Shown here piece after piece: positions 12,279 to 22,676 of a stretch of DNA of 64,000 nt (within the stretch, counting starts at the first letter, position 1; the number at the start of each line of letters is the position of its first letter). The DNA is from Hyaloscypha bicolor E (Eukaryota > Ascomycota > Leotiomycetes > Helotiales > Hyaloscyphaceae). The DNA lies in NCBI RefSeq assembly GCF_002865645.1, contig NW_020194562.1, forward strand, positions 186,001-250,000. The letters are read 5' to 3'. A program made the position numbers and the translations under genes. The notes under the pieces are model-generated. The model searched no databases. It was not told the origin of the DNA and worked only from the letters and a program-made list of their open reading frames with translations.

Positions 12279-13175
12279 TCAGTCTCGCAGCCAAGCTCTC
12301 CGCTTCTCTTCCTTTTTCGCTTTCCGCTTTTCCTTGAATTGCTTCAGTTCCGTCTTCGATAGTTTCTTGCCGCTTCGCTCTGCCTTCAGACTCCGTCCAT
12401 CATGACTATTCGCCGCCGCATCGACATCGAAGAACGCGTTCATCTGCCTCCGGCTCTTGTTCTCGTCGTTGAAATTCTCGGGGTTCAAGTCGGGATTCTG
12501 GAATCGACCGGTGAAGCGATTGAATTGTGCTGTGGCTGCGTACTGAGTAGTTGGATCTGCGGGTGCTTCTGAAGGCGCTGCTGGAAGCGGAGCAGCAGGT
12601 TGTGCGTACCAGGCTGTAGGATCGTAGTCACCGTGTAAAGCAGGATTGTATCCAGAGGTCGGCGGGTTCTCCGTTGGCGCAGGCACGGGAGGCGTGTAGG
12701 CAGCAGCTGCAACGCCTGGCGGAGGAGGTTGTGAAGCTTCAGGTACTCGAGGATTTGTCCATTGCGTCGCGCCTGTGAACCGATTGTAGAAGTAGAAAGA
12801 TTGGGCGCTCTCCTCCCAAATTGGCGCCCAGCCGTCATCTTGCCCTGTTGCCGCTGGAGGCTCTTCTGTGGGGAGCGGAGGAATCTCCTCTGCAGGGAGG
12901 GGAGGTGCTTCTGCGGCTCCGTCTGCGCTTGAAGGCTCATTCACAGCGTTGTGGTCTTCCACCGAGTTCGCGTCTCTCCGTGAAGTCTTGACTTCGCTCT
13001 CGTCCTCGCCGCCATCTTCGGAGTGTTCGCCATCGGACCCTGTCTCTCCTTCGCTCAGATCATCTTCTGCATCGCGCTTCTCGAGGTCCGCGTTGGTGCT
13101 GGGGGAAACATCCTGACCTCGTGGCCGCGAGGCTGCTTCCCTTTCCTCCACGCCCTCATTCGCACCCGAAGCCAT
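12279..13175 (-). CDS. WW-domain protein
   Basis: A single exon of 298 residues from ATG 13175 (MASGANEGVEE); the longer frame starting at 13352 adds a basic, non-conserved-looking leader and is less likely. A WW domain spans residues 116-142 (DGWAPIWEESAQSFYFYN then TGATQWTNP) with both tryptophans and the terminal Pro. It is preceded by an acidic Ser/Glu/Asp region and Pro-rich PPLPAEEIPPLP, and followed by Pro/Ala-rich sequence. The C-terminus is a Lys/Arg-rich helix (KKLSKTELKQFKEKRKAKKE). WW domains bind Pro-rich peptides, often in splicing and transcription proteins; nuclear location is inferred from the basic tail. No closer assignment is possible. Confidence 0.85.
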   Translation of the reverse strand: MASGANEGVEEREAASRPRGQDVSPSTNADLEKRDAEDDLSEGETGSDGEHSEDGGEDESEVKTSRRDANSVEDHNAVNEPSSADGAAEAPPLPAEEIPPLPTEEPPAATGQDDGWAPIWEESAQSFYFYNRFTGATQWTNPRVPEASQPPPPGVAAAAYTPPVPAPTENPPTSGYNPALHGDYDPTAWYAQPAAPLPAAPSEAPADPTTQYAATAQFNRFTGRFQNPDLNPENFNDENKSRRQMNAFFDVDAAANSHDGRSLKAERSGKKLSKTELKQFKEKRKAKKEEKRRAWLRD

Positions 13176-13441
13176 TTTCCTTAAACACCAGTGCGCCAGA
13201 TATTCGATACCCCGGCCGACAAAAGAAATGTAGCTGCTAGCAGTGTATGCTGTTCTGCGGCGGTGAGTAGCTTGATGTTGGAGGTCGAAATTCGAAAAGC
13301 AAATATGACGAGACCAAACATTTTTAGCGTTAAAATGGGGAATTAGGATCAATTAGTCACGTGCGAAACCCCCAAGGTAGCTGGCGATAAAGTGCTCCGT
13401 ACAGCAGTAGAGATTACATTGCACGTCTAAGCTATGGTACA

Positions 13442-15391
13442 CTATTTACTTGCCACGAGGGCAGCCTCGGCACGATCCACAGCTTCTTGCGCCTTCTGAA
13501 GCTCGGCATCTCCTCCCAACGAAGGCTGTGACGTGATGAGGACATCGCCAACCACACTTTCCACTCCTCTCACAGCCTTCCTTCCCTCCTCTCTTACTTC
13601 TCCCTCCCAGAACTTTCTCGCAGTCTCCCATTTGCCCTGCATTTTTCGTAAACTCCACACAATGCCCAAAGCTGCAACTGCGCCGCATTCATACAGCCCT
13701 GTCGAAACCGATGAAACGTACATCAGGCCTGCAAACACCGAAGCAAGAGAGGATGTACTCAGGGCTTGAAGCACCAGCTTCTGTGCCAGAGCTTGTAGCG
13801 CAGGGACTGTCTCTTGTGCCAGGTAGTTACGCGTTGCAGGAATATGAAGAGGCCAAGGCTGGAGTTTGAGCTTGACTGGTAAATGATCACGAGGCTCGAC
13901 TAAGTCCTTGAGAACAGGTGGTGGTGGTTCGGAGCCTAGTTGTGCTTCTGTCTCTTTTTCGAGGACAGGTTTATACGCCCAGTTCGCCGGGGCACCTTGA
14001 GAGCTGAGCTCTTCTATGATTCCGGTCTCAGCTATGCGGCCAGACAAGAAAATGACTTCCTTCTCCGCTTCTGTGAGGAAACGTTGCTGCAGAATGTTTG
14101 TGGAGATCATGGAGACGTCGTCCACCCGCCAGAAGAGCTTCCACCAGCCTAGCTTCCTCCATCTCTGGCCATTGAAGGCTATATCGAGATGATCACGAAG
14201 CTCTGTGTGAGCTCGCTCTGCCCATCGAGATAGCTCTCGCCGCAAGTTTTGCAGGTCCGTGGATGATACCTTTGCCTGAAGTAATGCATTGAGCCGAAGG
14301 GTCTGCTCACTAGCAATTGCTCCAGATGTATCTTCAAGAAGGGACTGGATGAGATGGAGAACCGGTAGTTTCATTCCTCCATCCGCTGCAGCAGTTCCGG
14401 CTTTGATCCATTCTTGGATCTCAGGTATCCCACTAGCAAACCAACTCTTTTCATAAGCAAGAGCGTTGTCAACGCTCTGCCGGAAGGCTTCAAGAGCCTC
14501 AGTACCTAATCTGACATGCACAGTTCGAAAGGGAAGAGCGGCCTTCTCTTCAGGTGTCCCAGTCGGCAGATCCACAGCGCCGCCAATGATTTCCCGATCG
14601 ACACCAAGAGGGTATTTCAGCAGAGTCACCGCGCCAAGCAGACCATCTGCAACAATGAAAGCTTTGTGCAGAGGCGTAGTAACTGGTGTGTATCTCCCTG
14701 TACTCGAAGTCGGTATCTCCATCGTAGGAACCATGACTGCATCCGTAAACATTTCCGGTTCCCCGGGCGGGTCCATCTCCAGCACCAAGAGCTCCAGCTT
14801 ATGTCCATTGAGTAGTGGAGACGAGACGTGTAATTCTTGTACCAGCCTTCTCCCAATCTCGTCTGTGCCATTGTGTCCAACCTTGATCAGCACAGGTTTC
14901 CCTTCTGGATCATTGATCAATATCCGCTCCCATTCCTCTTCCGGTTTCAATGGATCCACTACCAGCAACCGCAGAAGCTCCTTAGCTATTTTCAATGAGT
15001 TCCCTCCATCTGCCAAGCCTAGTATTCCAATTCTGATCGTTTCTTGTCCAGCTTCTTGTTCCAATCCCCGGATTGCAAGCTGTAGTCTCGAGATGTTGAC
15101 GAAGCTTGCAGCATCTTGTTGTAAGTCGACCAAGGCATTTCGCAAGTTCGTTCTAGGATCTATACATGCTTTGGGGGTCAGAGTGTCGGTTAGAGATGTG
15201 CTGGGTACGGTGGTTTGACTCTGGGATCGTACTCGAAGCTGTTCGAATCGTGAGGTTCGAGGCCGCTTGCTGGGTCGAGGAGAGGCCCTGGCCAAGGAAC
15301 AAATTGGGCATATTCGTTGTTTCGGGGCAGAAATTGGCAATCCAAATATGCTGGACCGTCCAATTGTAAGCCGCGGTATTCGCGGAGGCAT
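13442..15391 (-). CDS. Mmc1-like mitochondrial inner-membrane protein
   Basis: One exon; ATG 15391 (MPPRIPRLTIGRS) gives 649 residues, while an upstream in-frame ATG (15481) would add 30. The N-terminus is Arg/Ser-rich without acidic residues, as in a mitochondrial presequence. The middle resembles a G-protein-like fold (IRIGILGLADGG, then LELLVLEMDPPGEPE) without a classical GxxxxGKS. Near the C-terminus two hydrophobic segments (SLASVFAGLMYVSSVSTGLY and GAVAALGIVWSL) form a likely membrane hairpin followed by a coiled coil. I recall fungal proteins of this layout annotated as Mmc1, a dynamin-related protein needed for cristae shape; I assign it by overall resemblance only. The opposite strand has a long open frame (14466-15218) that is a shadow. 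Confidence 0.65.
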   Translation of the reverse strand: MPPRIPRLTIGRSSIFGLPISAPKQRICPICSLARASPRPSKRPRTSRFEQLRVRSQSQTTVPSTSLTDTLTPKACIDPRTNLRNALVDLQQDAASFVNISRLQLAIRGLEQEAGQETIRIGILGLADGGNSLKIAKELLRLLVVDPLKPEEEWERILINDPEGKPVLIKVGHNGTDEIGRRLVQELHVSSPLLNGHKLELLVLEMDPPGEPEMFTDAVMVPTMEIPTSSTGRYTPVTTPLHKAFIVADGLLGAVTLLKYPLGVDREIIGGAVDLPTGTPEEKAALPFRTVHVRLGTEALEAFRQSVDNALAYEKSWFASGIPEIQEWIKAGTAAADGGMKLPVLHLIQSLLEDTSGAIASEQTLRLNALLQAKVSSTDLQNLRRELSRWAERAHTELRDHLDIAFNGQRWRKLGWWKLFWRVDDVSMISTNILQQRFLTEAEKEVIFLSGRIAETGIIEELSSQGAPANWAYKPVLEKETEAQLGSEPPPPVLKDLVEPRDHLPVKLKLQPWPLHIPATRNYLAQETVPALQALAQKLVLQALSTSSLASVFAGLMYVSSVSTGLYECGAVAALGIVWSLRKMQGKWETARKFWEGEVREEGRKAVRGVESVVGDVLITSQPSLGGDAELQKAQEAVDRAEAALVASK

Positions 15392-15532
15392 TGTGATGCT
15401 CGGGGAAGAGTTGGATTGAATTTTGGAAGTTGAGGTATGTTGTGCCAGAAATGTGAGGCACCAATATAAAAAGGGCGCCATTCACAATGCATGAACACAA
15501 CTCTGGTAGAATTTCTTGCATTAACTAATTAA

Positions 15533-16118
15533 CTACTTATTCAGACCTAGGCCTCCGAACGCCCTGTCCAGTTCATCTCCCTCTCTGTTTGGTTGTGGCA
15601 TGGGCGTATGCCGTAAACCTGATGCCTCGGGACTTGACACATCAACGTCCATCGGATTCCCTTTAGCGTTTCCAGCTTGGGCAGAAGAGTTGGCTCTCTT
15701 CTCTGGTTCCAGTAACCTTGCTTCACTGTCCAACCATCCTGGGGCCACTCTTCTCTTCTCTGCGAGCTCTCTGGCAGCTATAACATCCTCCCACGCCTTC
15801 AACTCCCGGTCGGCATCATCCTGGACCTTCTGGATATACGCTTGTAATGCCTTGCATGATGCAATTATCTCGTCTGGATGTGCCGCATGGCCAGAGGAAG
15901 ACACGACGTATTGGGACTTCTCTTCGCCAGATCCTCCCGTCGAGGAGGGGGGTAGCGTTGACGGCAGGGTCTTGTATGTGTACGGGAGGGTAGTTGCAGT
16001 TGGCAGAGACACGAACGGAGACACCGTCAGAGGCACTTGCGCAAGGAGAGGATGCGTCCCTGGAGCTGTTAGCTGCTGCAGAGACGGACGGGGAGGTGGA
16101 AGTACGGTTGTCGTGCAT
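15533..16118 (-). CDS. Hypothetical protein, start unresolved
   Basis: The well-supported part is minus 16036-15533, ending in a Met/Pro-rich tail (HTPMPQPNREGDELDRAF). It holds a helical, charged core (IIASCKALQAYIQKVQDDAD, then ELKAWEDVIAARELAEKRR and APGWLDSEARLLEPE). That frame has no ATG before an upstream stop. An ATG at 16118 opens another frame (MHDNRTSTSPSVSAAANSS), so either a small intron or a frame shift separates the two; no convincing splice pair was found. The helical core suggests a small subunit of some complex, but I do not recognise the family. Confidence 0.5.
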
Positions 16119-16892
16119 CGTTGTGGCTGTGTATCAGATGCGGCTCTTAATAGAAGCTAGAGACCTTTCCCGGAGACGGATCCGAATCGCAGACTGTTCA
16201 ACACCCAAGTCGCAAGCTATGGAGCAGCTGGAGGCTCTTCGCATATGCAGTCGTTCGTCCGAGCCGTCCAATATCAGGTTGCCAGCGATGCCCGAGATCC
16301 TTCTTGTGCTCTGTATCCCCGATTAGGTAATGTGTTTTCGGTCGTGGCTCCTATCGCCAGAGGATGTTCCAATCTCGGGGTCGAGTCATTGGCTGCGTTT
16401 CACCTAATCCGAGGGGTCGCGGAGGGGATGCAGCTTTGGTGTTTTGACAGGAGGACGAGGAACCCTTCCTTTTGGCTTCCCTGCTGTGCTCGTTCCCCAT
16501 CCCCCTTTCGCACGTCAGGTCGACCCCCCCATTTCCATCCCACACGCTAAACTTTCGCTAGTGCCGAGTCAAATCATCGAGCTTGTCGCCGCCTCACGAC
16601 CTCTCAACCCAAACCATCCTGCCAGACGTTCCACCTCAGCCCTACGCCCCGCAAAGCGCACACGAGACAACGAGCTGACGAAACCTCCAAGGAAACATTC
16701 GAGCAAGTGCGCGCCTATTTATTCTCTCTTTCTGCGCTGACAAAGCGTGCCGACTCGTCGCGCCTGCCTCCCCTTTTCCCCACGTCCAAAGAACCCTCCA
16801 TCCTCGAGATCTCGACCTTCACACCTCCGATAAATCTCCGAGCTTGACGGCAGGCCAGGCAGATCCTCCCTTCGGTTCTCCAAGTCGCGATC
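16119..16892. other. Promoter region of calcineurin A
   Basis: About 0.77 kb shared by the divergent hypothetical gene and calcineurin A. From about 16550 it is pyrimidine-rich on the + strand (for example CCTCCCCTTTTCCCC near 16769), which is usual for constitutively expressed ascomycete genes. A short 5' leader is expected; no TATA box stands out. Confidence 0.5.
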
Positions 16893-18749
16893 ATGGACGG
16901 TGCGGCGCAACAAAGCCCCCTCCCGCCTGGGATGGAAAACCGTCACCAGGTAGACAATGCTCTAAGAGCTCTCCAGCAGAAGAAGCCGATTCCAGAAATC
17001 GACTTCAGTCTGCATACCATGGAAGATGGAAGTCAAGTGAGCACCATGGAGAGGGTTTGCAAAGGTATTGACCGCTTTTTATGCCTCGCCAGTTTTCGCC
17101 CCGTGTCAGCCTAGCTCACATGTGCTATGATAGATGTACAAGCCCCTGCTATGCACCCACCAACAGACCAACAGTTCTTCTCCCCTCAGGACAGCACGAA
17201 GCCGAATCTTCAATTTCTGAAGCAGCACTTCTACAGAGAAGGGCGCCTGACCGAGGCTCAAGCATTGTACATCATTGAGGAGGGTACCAAGGTCTTGAAG
17301 CAGGAGCCGAATCTTCTCGAGATGGATGCACCGATCACAGTGTGCGGAGATGTTCACGGGCAATACTATGACTTGATGAAGCTATTCGAAGTGGGCGGTG
17401 ATCCTGTCGATACTCGGTACCTGTTCCTCGGCGATTACGTCGACCGAGGGTACTTCAGTATCGAATGCGTGCTTTACCTGTGGTCCTTGAAGATCTGGTA
17501 TCCAAATACCTTATGGCTTCTCCGAGGAAACCACGAGTGCAGGCATTTGACCGACTACTTCACGTTCAAGCTCGAATGCAAGCATAAGTATTCTGAGAAG
17601 ATCTACGAAGCATGCATGGAATCCTTCTGCGCCCTCCCTCTGGCTGCGGTCATGAACAAGCAATTCTTGTGTATCCACGGTGGATTGAGCCCGGAATTAC
17701 ATACCCTGGATGATCTGAAGCAGGTGTGTATTTCGAAGTTGTAGACGGGATTCTGCTGACAAAGTCAGATTGATCGCTTCCGGGAACCTCCCACTCATGG
17801 CCTCATGTGCGACATTCTGTGGGCAGATCCATTGGAAGAATTCGGCCAAGAGAAGACTTCCGAGTACTTCGTTCACAACCATGTCCGAGGCTGCTCCTAC
17901 TTCTTCTCCTATCCAGCCGCATGTAATTTCTTAGAGAAAAACAACCTTCTGTCCGTTATCCGAGCACACGAGGCTCAGGATGCAGGATATCGGATGTATC
18001 GAAAGACGCGAACGACAGGATTCCCAAGTGTGATGACCATCTTTTCAGCACCCAATTATCTGGATGTGTACAACAACAAAGCCGCCGTCCTCAAGTATGA
18101 GAATAATGTCATGAACATCAGGCAGTTTAACTGCACCCCTCATCCTTATTGGCTACCAAACTTCATGGACGTCTTCACTTGGTCGCTTCCATTCGTGGGG
18201 GAGAAGATTACCGACATGCTTATTGCAATCTTGAGCGTGAGTTCCGAGGACGAACTCAAGGAAGACCAGACGACGCCAGCATCAGTCTCAGGTCCAGTGT
18301 CACCACCTGTCAATGCCAATATTCCAATGGATCCAGATTCAATTGAGTACAAGCGAAGAGCCATCAAGAACAAGATTCTTGCCATTGGTCGTCTGTCACG
18401 TGTGTTCCAAGTCTTGCGAGAAGAGTCCGAAAGGGTCACTGAGTTGAAGACTGCTTCTGGAGGCAGACTTCCTGCTGGAACGTTGATGCTTGGCGCTGAA
18501 GGTATCAAGAATGCCATCAGCAGTTTCGAAGACGCACGAAAGGTCGATTTGCAGAACGAGAGATTGCCACCAAGTCATGAAGAGGTCACCAGACAGAGCG
18601 AGGAGGGCAGAGCGCAGGCGCTTGAGAGAGCCCGGGATGCCGCAGATAATGATAAGGGGTTGCAGTTACTATCAAGGCGGCTGAGCACGTAAGTTTGTAC
18701 TCTGCGTGGATTGGATTTCGCTGACATTGCCAGGGATCGAAAGAGGTAA
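16893..18749 (+). CDS. cna1: Calcineurin A (PP2B catalytic subunit)
   Basis: Exons 16893-17064, 17134-17723, 17769-18688 and 18734-18749 give 565 residues; the last exon codes only DRKR and stop. The Ca2+/calmodulin-activated Ser/Thr phosphatase signatures are all present: GDVHGQ, GDYVDRG, RGNHECR, the HGGLSPE loop and [16 protein letters not shown]. The calcineurin B-binding helix follows ([20 protein letters not shown]), then the calmodulin-binding region ([18 protein letters not shown]) and an autoinhibitory-like C-terminal part. It dephosphorylates Crz1-type factors and controls stress response, cell wall and cation homeostasis in fungi. Length fits fungal orthologues. Nothing is broken. 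Confidence 0.98.
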
Positions 18750-19121
18750 TCACACTCATACCAGTCGAGGAGAAACGGGTTTATGGGTATGGGACATGAA
18801 TAGAAATGTGATGATTGCGAAGAACACAGTGGACAAAGTCTATAAGAACGAGATTTCCTTGGGATATATGGCATTGCTTTATTGATTGCGTGCCGATCCA
18901 ATGAACTCCATGATCAACCGTCAGCAGAAATCCAACGCCAAAATTTCACCAATTCAACGCCTGCCGTGCATATCCTTCATGTCTGTGTTATCCAAGCCAA
19001 GCTCTGCAAGTGCGCTGGATTGCCACCAGTGTTGGCGGTATCCAAGTTTACCCAAATTGCTCCTAGTGATGCATATTCGCGTTGATCATGTCACGTATCT
19101 ACTCACCCATCCCATTCCCCT
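18750..19121. other. Convergent intergenic region
   Basis: Between the 3' ends of calcineurin A (+) and the bZIP gene (-). No gene seen; open frames here overlap only by chance. Confidence 0.5.
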
Positions 19122-20614
19122 TCATGTCCCGACACCATCCTTTCTCTCCCTCCGCTTCCTCTCCGACTCAACAACAATACTCTCCTCCACCTCTTTCCCC
19201 TCATCCCCCTCCCGCCCCTCCCTCTTCCACAAGATCAGCCCTTTCAAAAACTTATTCTCGTCCTCGAGCTCCGTGATCCGATCCTCCAGCTTCGCAAGCG
19301 CCTCCCTCTTCTCCCGGCTCTGCCGCTCCAGGCTCGCTTCCCGCGCTTTCTTCTTCCGGCGAAAGCGGGCGCTGGCAGCCGTGTTGCGGATCCGTTTTGC
19401 TTCTGCTTCGGCGTCTGAGAGGGGGGCGGGGGATGAGGCGCTGGTCATGGAAGAGGCGTATTGGTTTGGATGTTGGTGGTGGTGGTGCGGGATTGTGGGG
19501 GAAGGATTGTGGGGTATGTAGATTGGTGTGAAGGGCTGGGTGTGCGCGGTTGGGAGGGAGGACGAGGCTTCGGGGTAGCGGTAGTAGATGTCTGGTGGCT
19601 GAAGGGGGTGCTCTTCTTGATATTGAGGCGGACCTTCGGATTGGGGTTGCAGTTGGGGATCAATGGGAGGCGGAACTCGACCTGGTCCTTGTCCTCTTGA
19701 TTGTGCTTGCATGGTTGCGTATTCGTCCAGGCCTGGAGCCGGAGGTGCGAAGTCACCGTCCCATGGGCTGTAGATGGTTGGCGAGAGGGGAGAAAGTGCT
19801 GCTTCCGCTAACACTATTGTCTTCTGTCAGTACAGTTTCCACCGCTTATTCGAAAACACTCAAAACAGACTATGCAATGAATTCGACCTTCGTCCACGAA
19901 GCAGAGAGATACAGCGAACTGCAGACTGCTTCCATTTCCACCATCAACACGGGGACACGGCCTCCAGATATGCCCCCGCCTTGGTTGGGGACGTTTCAGG
20001 GGGGTCGATGAACGTCACGTGGGATGTCACCATCCTGAGCTGCGAACACGACATCGTTATGCGCCGTTCACAGCGGGCCACTACGCTCGAAGCAGTGCTG
20101 AAGAACAGAGTATGCAATCTTGTTGCTGCAGGCTGGCCGTCACTTGCCGAAATACAGCGTCTGCGGGTCTGCGCTTCGTCCCGGCGAAGTGTCTCCTTGG
20201 CCTTGTTCTGGAAGCTCGATATTCGGCTGGCGAGCTTGCCGCAACCCACTGGGTCTGGGAGGCTGGGGTGCAGAGACTGTTGATGCTGCAGATGCAGATC
20301 TGATAGGAGACAAAGCAGTGAAGAAGACAGAAGACAGTGGTTGGCGAAGAAGACCAGTAGAACATACCTTGAGTGATAGCATCCGCGATTCGTGGCATGG
20401 GACTGGGCACATTCCCCCTCCAAGGGTCCAACTGCTCCAGGTCCGGATCCCCAACGAAGAAGTGCTCGTCTGTGGCAGTATTCTCGTCCCCGAATGGGCC
20501 TACTTTTGTCGAGAGGCTGTCATGGGAGTCTGAGTCTATGCTGTCGGGATACACTGGATGATGTGAAGGATAGGGCACGAAGCCGCTGTGTTGGAGATTC
20601 TGATGGTGAGACAT
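19122..20614 (-). CDS. bZIP transcription factor, CYS3/MetR-like basic region
   Basis: Exon 1 (20614-20368, starting MSHHQNLQHSG) and exon 3 (19813-19122) are well supported. A middle exon 20299-20144 keeps phase with both (CAG acceptor at 20300, GTGACG donor at 20143), giving 364 residues; intron 2 of 330 bp is long for this genome, so the middle may be modelled differently. The TTG seven codons upstream is not used. The basic region KRIRNTAASARFRRKKK (about residues 271-287) has the Asn-x7-Arg spacing and the NTAASARF core typical of Neurospora CYS-3 and Aspergillus MetR, followed by a leucine-zipper-like coiled coil. The N-terminal part is Pro/Gln/His-rich. Relatives activate sulfur assimilation genes, but this core is shared by other fungal bZIPs. 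Confidence 0.85.
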
Positions 20615-22676
20615 GGCAGCCGATAGGTTGGCCAAGAGATGTACAAGGCTGAGTGTACGGTCAGTGGCCTGTAGTGAACATGTGCGCTGACAGGTCGTAC
20701 AAGGGTAGGATCCAGAGACACTCTCGGGATCTGAAAGCGCGGACGCGGATATATATGAATTCCAGAAGAAGAAGAAGTGCAGCCCTTCTCACGTCCAGAA
20801 GTTCGAGACTGTTTTAGCTCTCTGGTGGAGCGTGGGATGAAGATTTCTTCAACTAATAGCGAGGGAAGTGCACAGCAGACAGTGGAGTGTTGGACCCTGC
20901 GAGTGGGAAGAGGCTTTCCCAGGCGCTCAGCTGAACCCTGGAATCCGGGAGGGACACGCCCGTGACACGGGCACCACGGGCTACTATCGGACAGCTTGTG
21001 GATCTTGATGAGTGCCGTCCCTGGCTAGGTCCCCAAGCCAAGTTCCAACAGTGCTCGACGCCAGCCTGGTTCGCCACGTTTAAACGAATACCAACATGAA
21101 CACATCAGACGATGACTTTCCTTTTCTGTAGGATTCAGGGCCGATGCACCGCCTTTAATGTCTCATCTCATCGTATGAAAAACTATGGGGAAGCAAGCAC
21201 ACAAAATTACTACCTGCCTTCCGGGGAACATAGCCGCCGAAGCCCCCCCACAACAACCAACCATGATTTTCCCCTACGCTCCAAAACACAGAAGACACGA
21301 GACAAATTACTTTTCAGGGACGTGACGCAGCCTTCGCCACGCCTTTGAAGTTCGTTTACCCCGTCTCACTGAAAAGTCGCCCTCTCGTTACGGGTTTATG
21401 TGGATAGTGGAGTAGAAGTATTCTCCGTCCTTCATCAGCAGCACTGAACTGAATCCCCAAGAACGATGCCGAAGGTCCACTTCGAGGAGCAGGTCGAGAT
21501 CGAGAACTCATCTTCCCCGCAAGGGGGTGTCTTCCTTGCGAAGCCGAGCCCGATGCTTGCTTGGACTTCGCTGGCTTTTCCCGGGGATGGACATGTGGGG
21601 GTCCATATTCAGTCCTGCCGTGACACAGCCATGGCTTGCTTGCATGGCATAACTCTGGATTCATCCAGAACTCCGAACCAAGAGAGGTAGTATGTTCGTT
21701 GTTCTTAAAGCTATTCGAAATAAACAACATTTGCGCTAGACCGTGGCAAAACATGCCTGGGTGTCAATGAATATCTCATAGCAAAGGGGAATGGCATCAG
21801 TTACAACAAGACAAACGTGTGTCCCGTCATCAGCGGCGCTATTAAATTGTCTCTGGGAGGTTGGAGATAGAATCCAGGGTTCCTAGATCGACTTCACTGA
21901 TCTACCAACAGTGTGAAACCTGGCAAAGCTATTCGTCGATCGAGAGATGGGCGTGGACTGAACGTCCTCTCTGCCATAAGGAACAATCACACCGTGCTGA
22001 TCATTGTTGTGGTGCTTCACGGGTGCTGATGGGTCCTTTATGGACAGATAGTGAGGCAGGTACGCTCCTGTGCCGTGATCTCCAGAATGCCATTCCATAT
22101 CAAGTTGTTCTGGGCTGGAGAGGAGGCTGTCTTCAACCCCTCAACCATGCTGGCCGCAGTGGCGAGGAATCTGCGGGTTTCCTGTGGGTTGTTGCCTTGG
22201 GCCTCGACTGATACTTGCCGCAGCTCACGGTGGGTTCGCAGAAGTTGTTCCACACACATTGAGCTCTCATTGTACCCGGAGAACTTCCTCCGTGGAGCAT
22301 GCACTCTCGTAACTCATCGGCCTCTCCGTTCTCACAACTTTATTCAAGAGAGAGTTCTAGTCAAATCTACTGTCTCAACTCCGACTCCGGCTGGAGGAAA
22401 TCACGGGCGGAAGGGAAGGGATTCTAGACCACCGCCTCAATAAACAAAAATCCATTTTTATCATCCGCGCCCTGAGCTGCCTATCTACATCTATTAAGTG
22501 GTTAATTAAATCTAGGTATAAACCAATTCTATGAACGCCAAACAAAGGAAAAAGTAGTGCAAAGTATAGGAAGGGAGCACGTAAAGCGCTGTCTAAGCAC
22601 GCCATTGCCCGGCAAGGGGTGTAAGCGAAAGTGGACTTCCGTGCCACCTGCCACCCGAAAACTCGAAGCCCAACAA
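20615..22676. other. 2-kb intergenic region upstream of bZIP
   Basis: Contains the bZIP promoter and the 3' side of the ABC transporter. A minus-strand frame at 22304-22038 reads like a protein fragment (LLRTHRELRQVSVEAQGNN) but has no family match I recognise and stops early. Nothing else is supported. Confidence 0.45.

Noticed and set aside
14466..15218. 250-codon open frame on the + strand
   Set aside because: It lies fully opposite the Mmc1-like gene, is Ser/Pro/Thr-rich in the way of antisense frames, and has no motif.
19774..20283. 169-codon + frame over the bZIP gene
   Set aside because: Shadow of the bZIP exons and introns; no motif.
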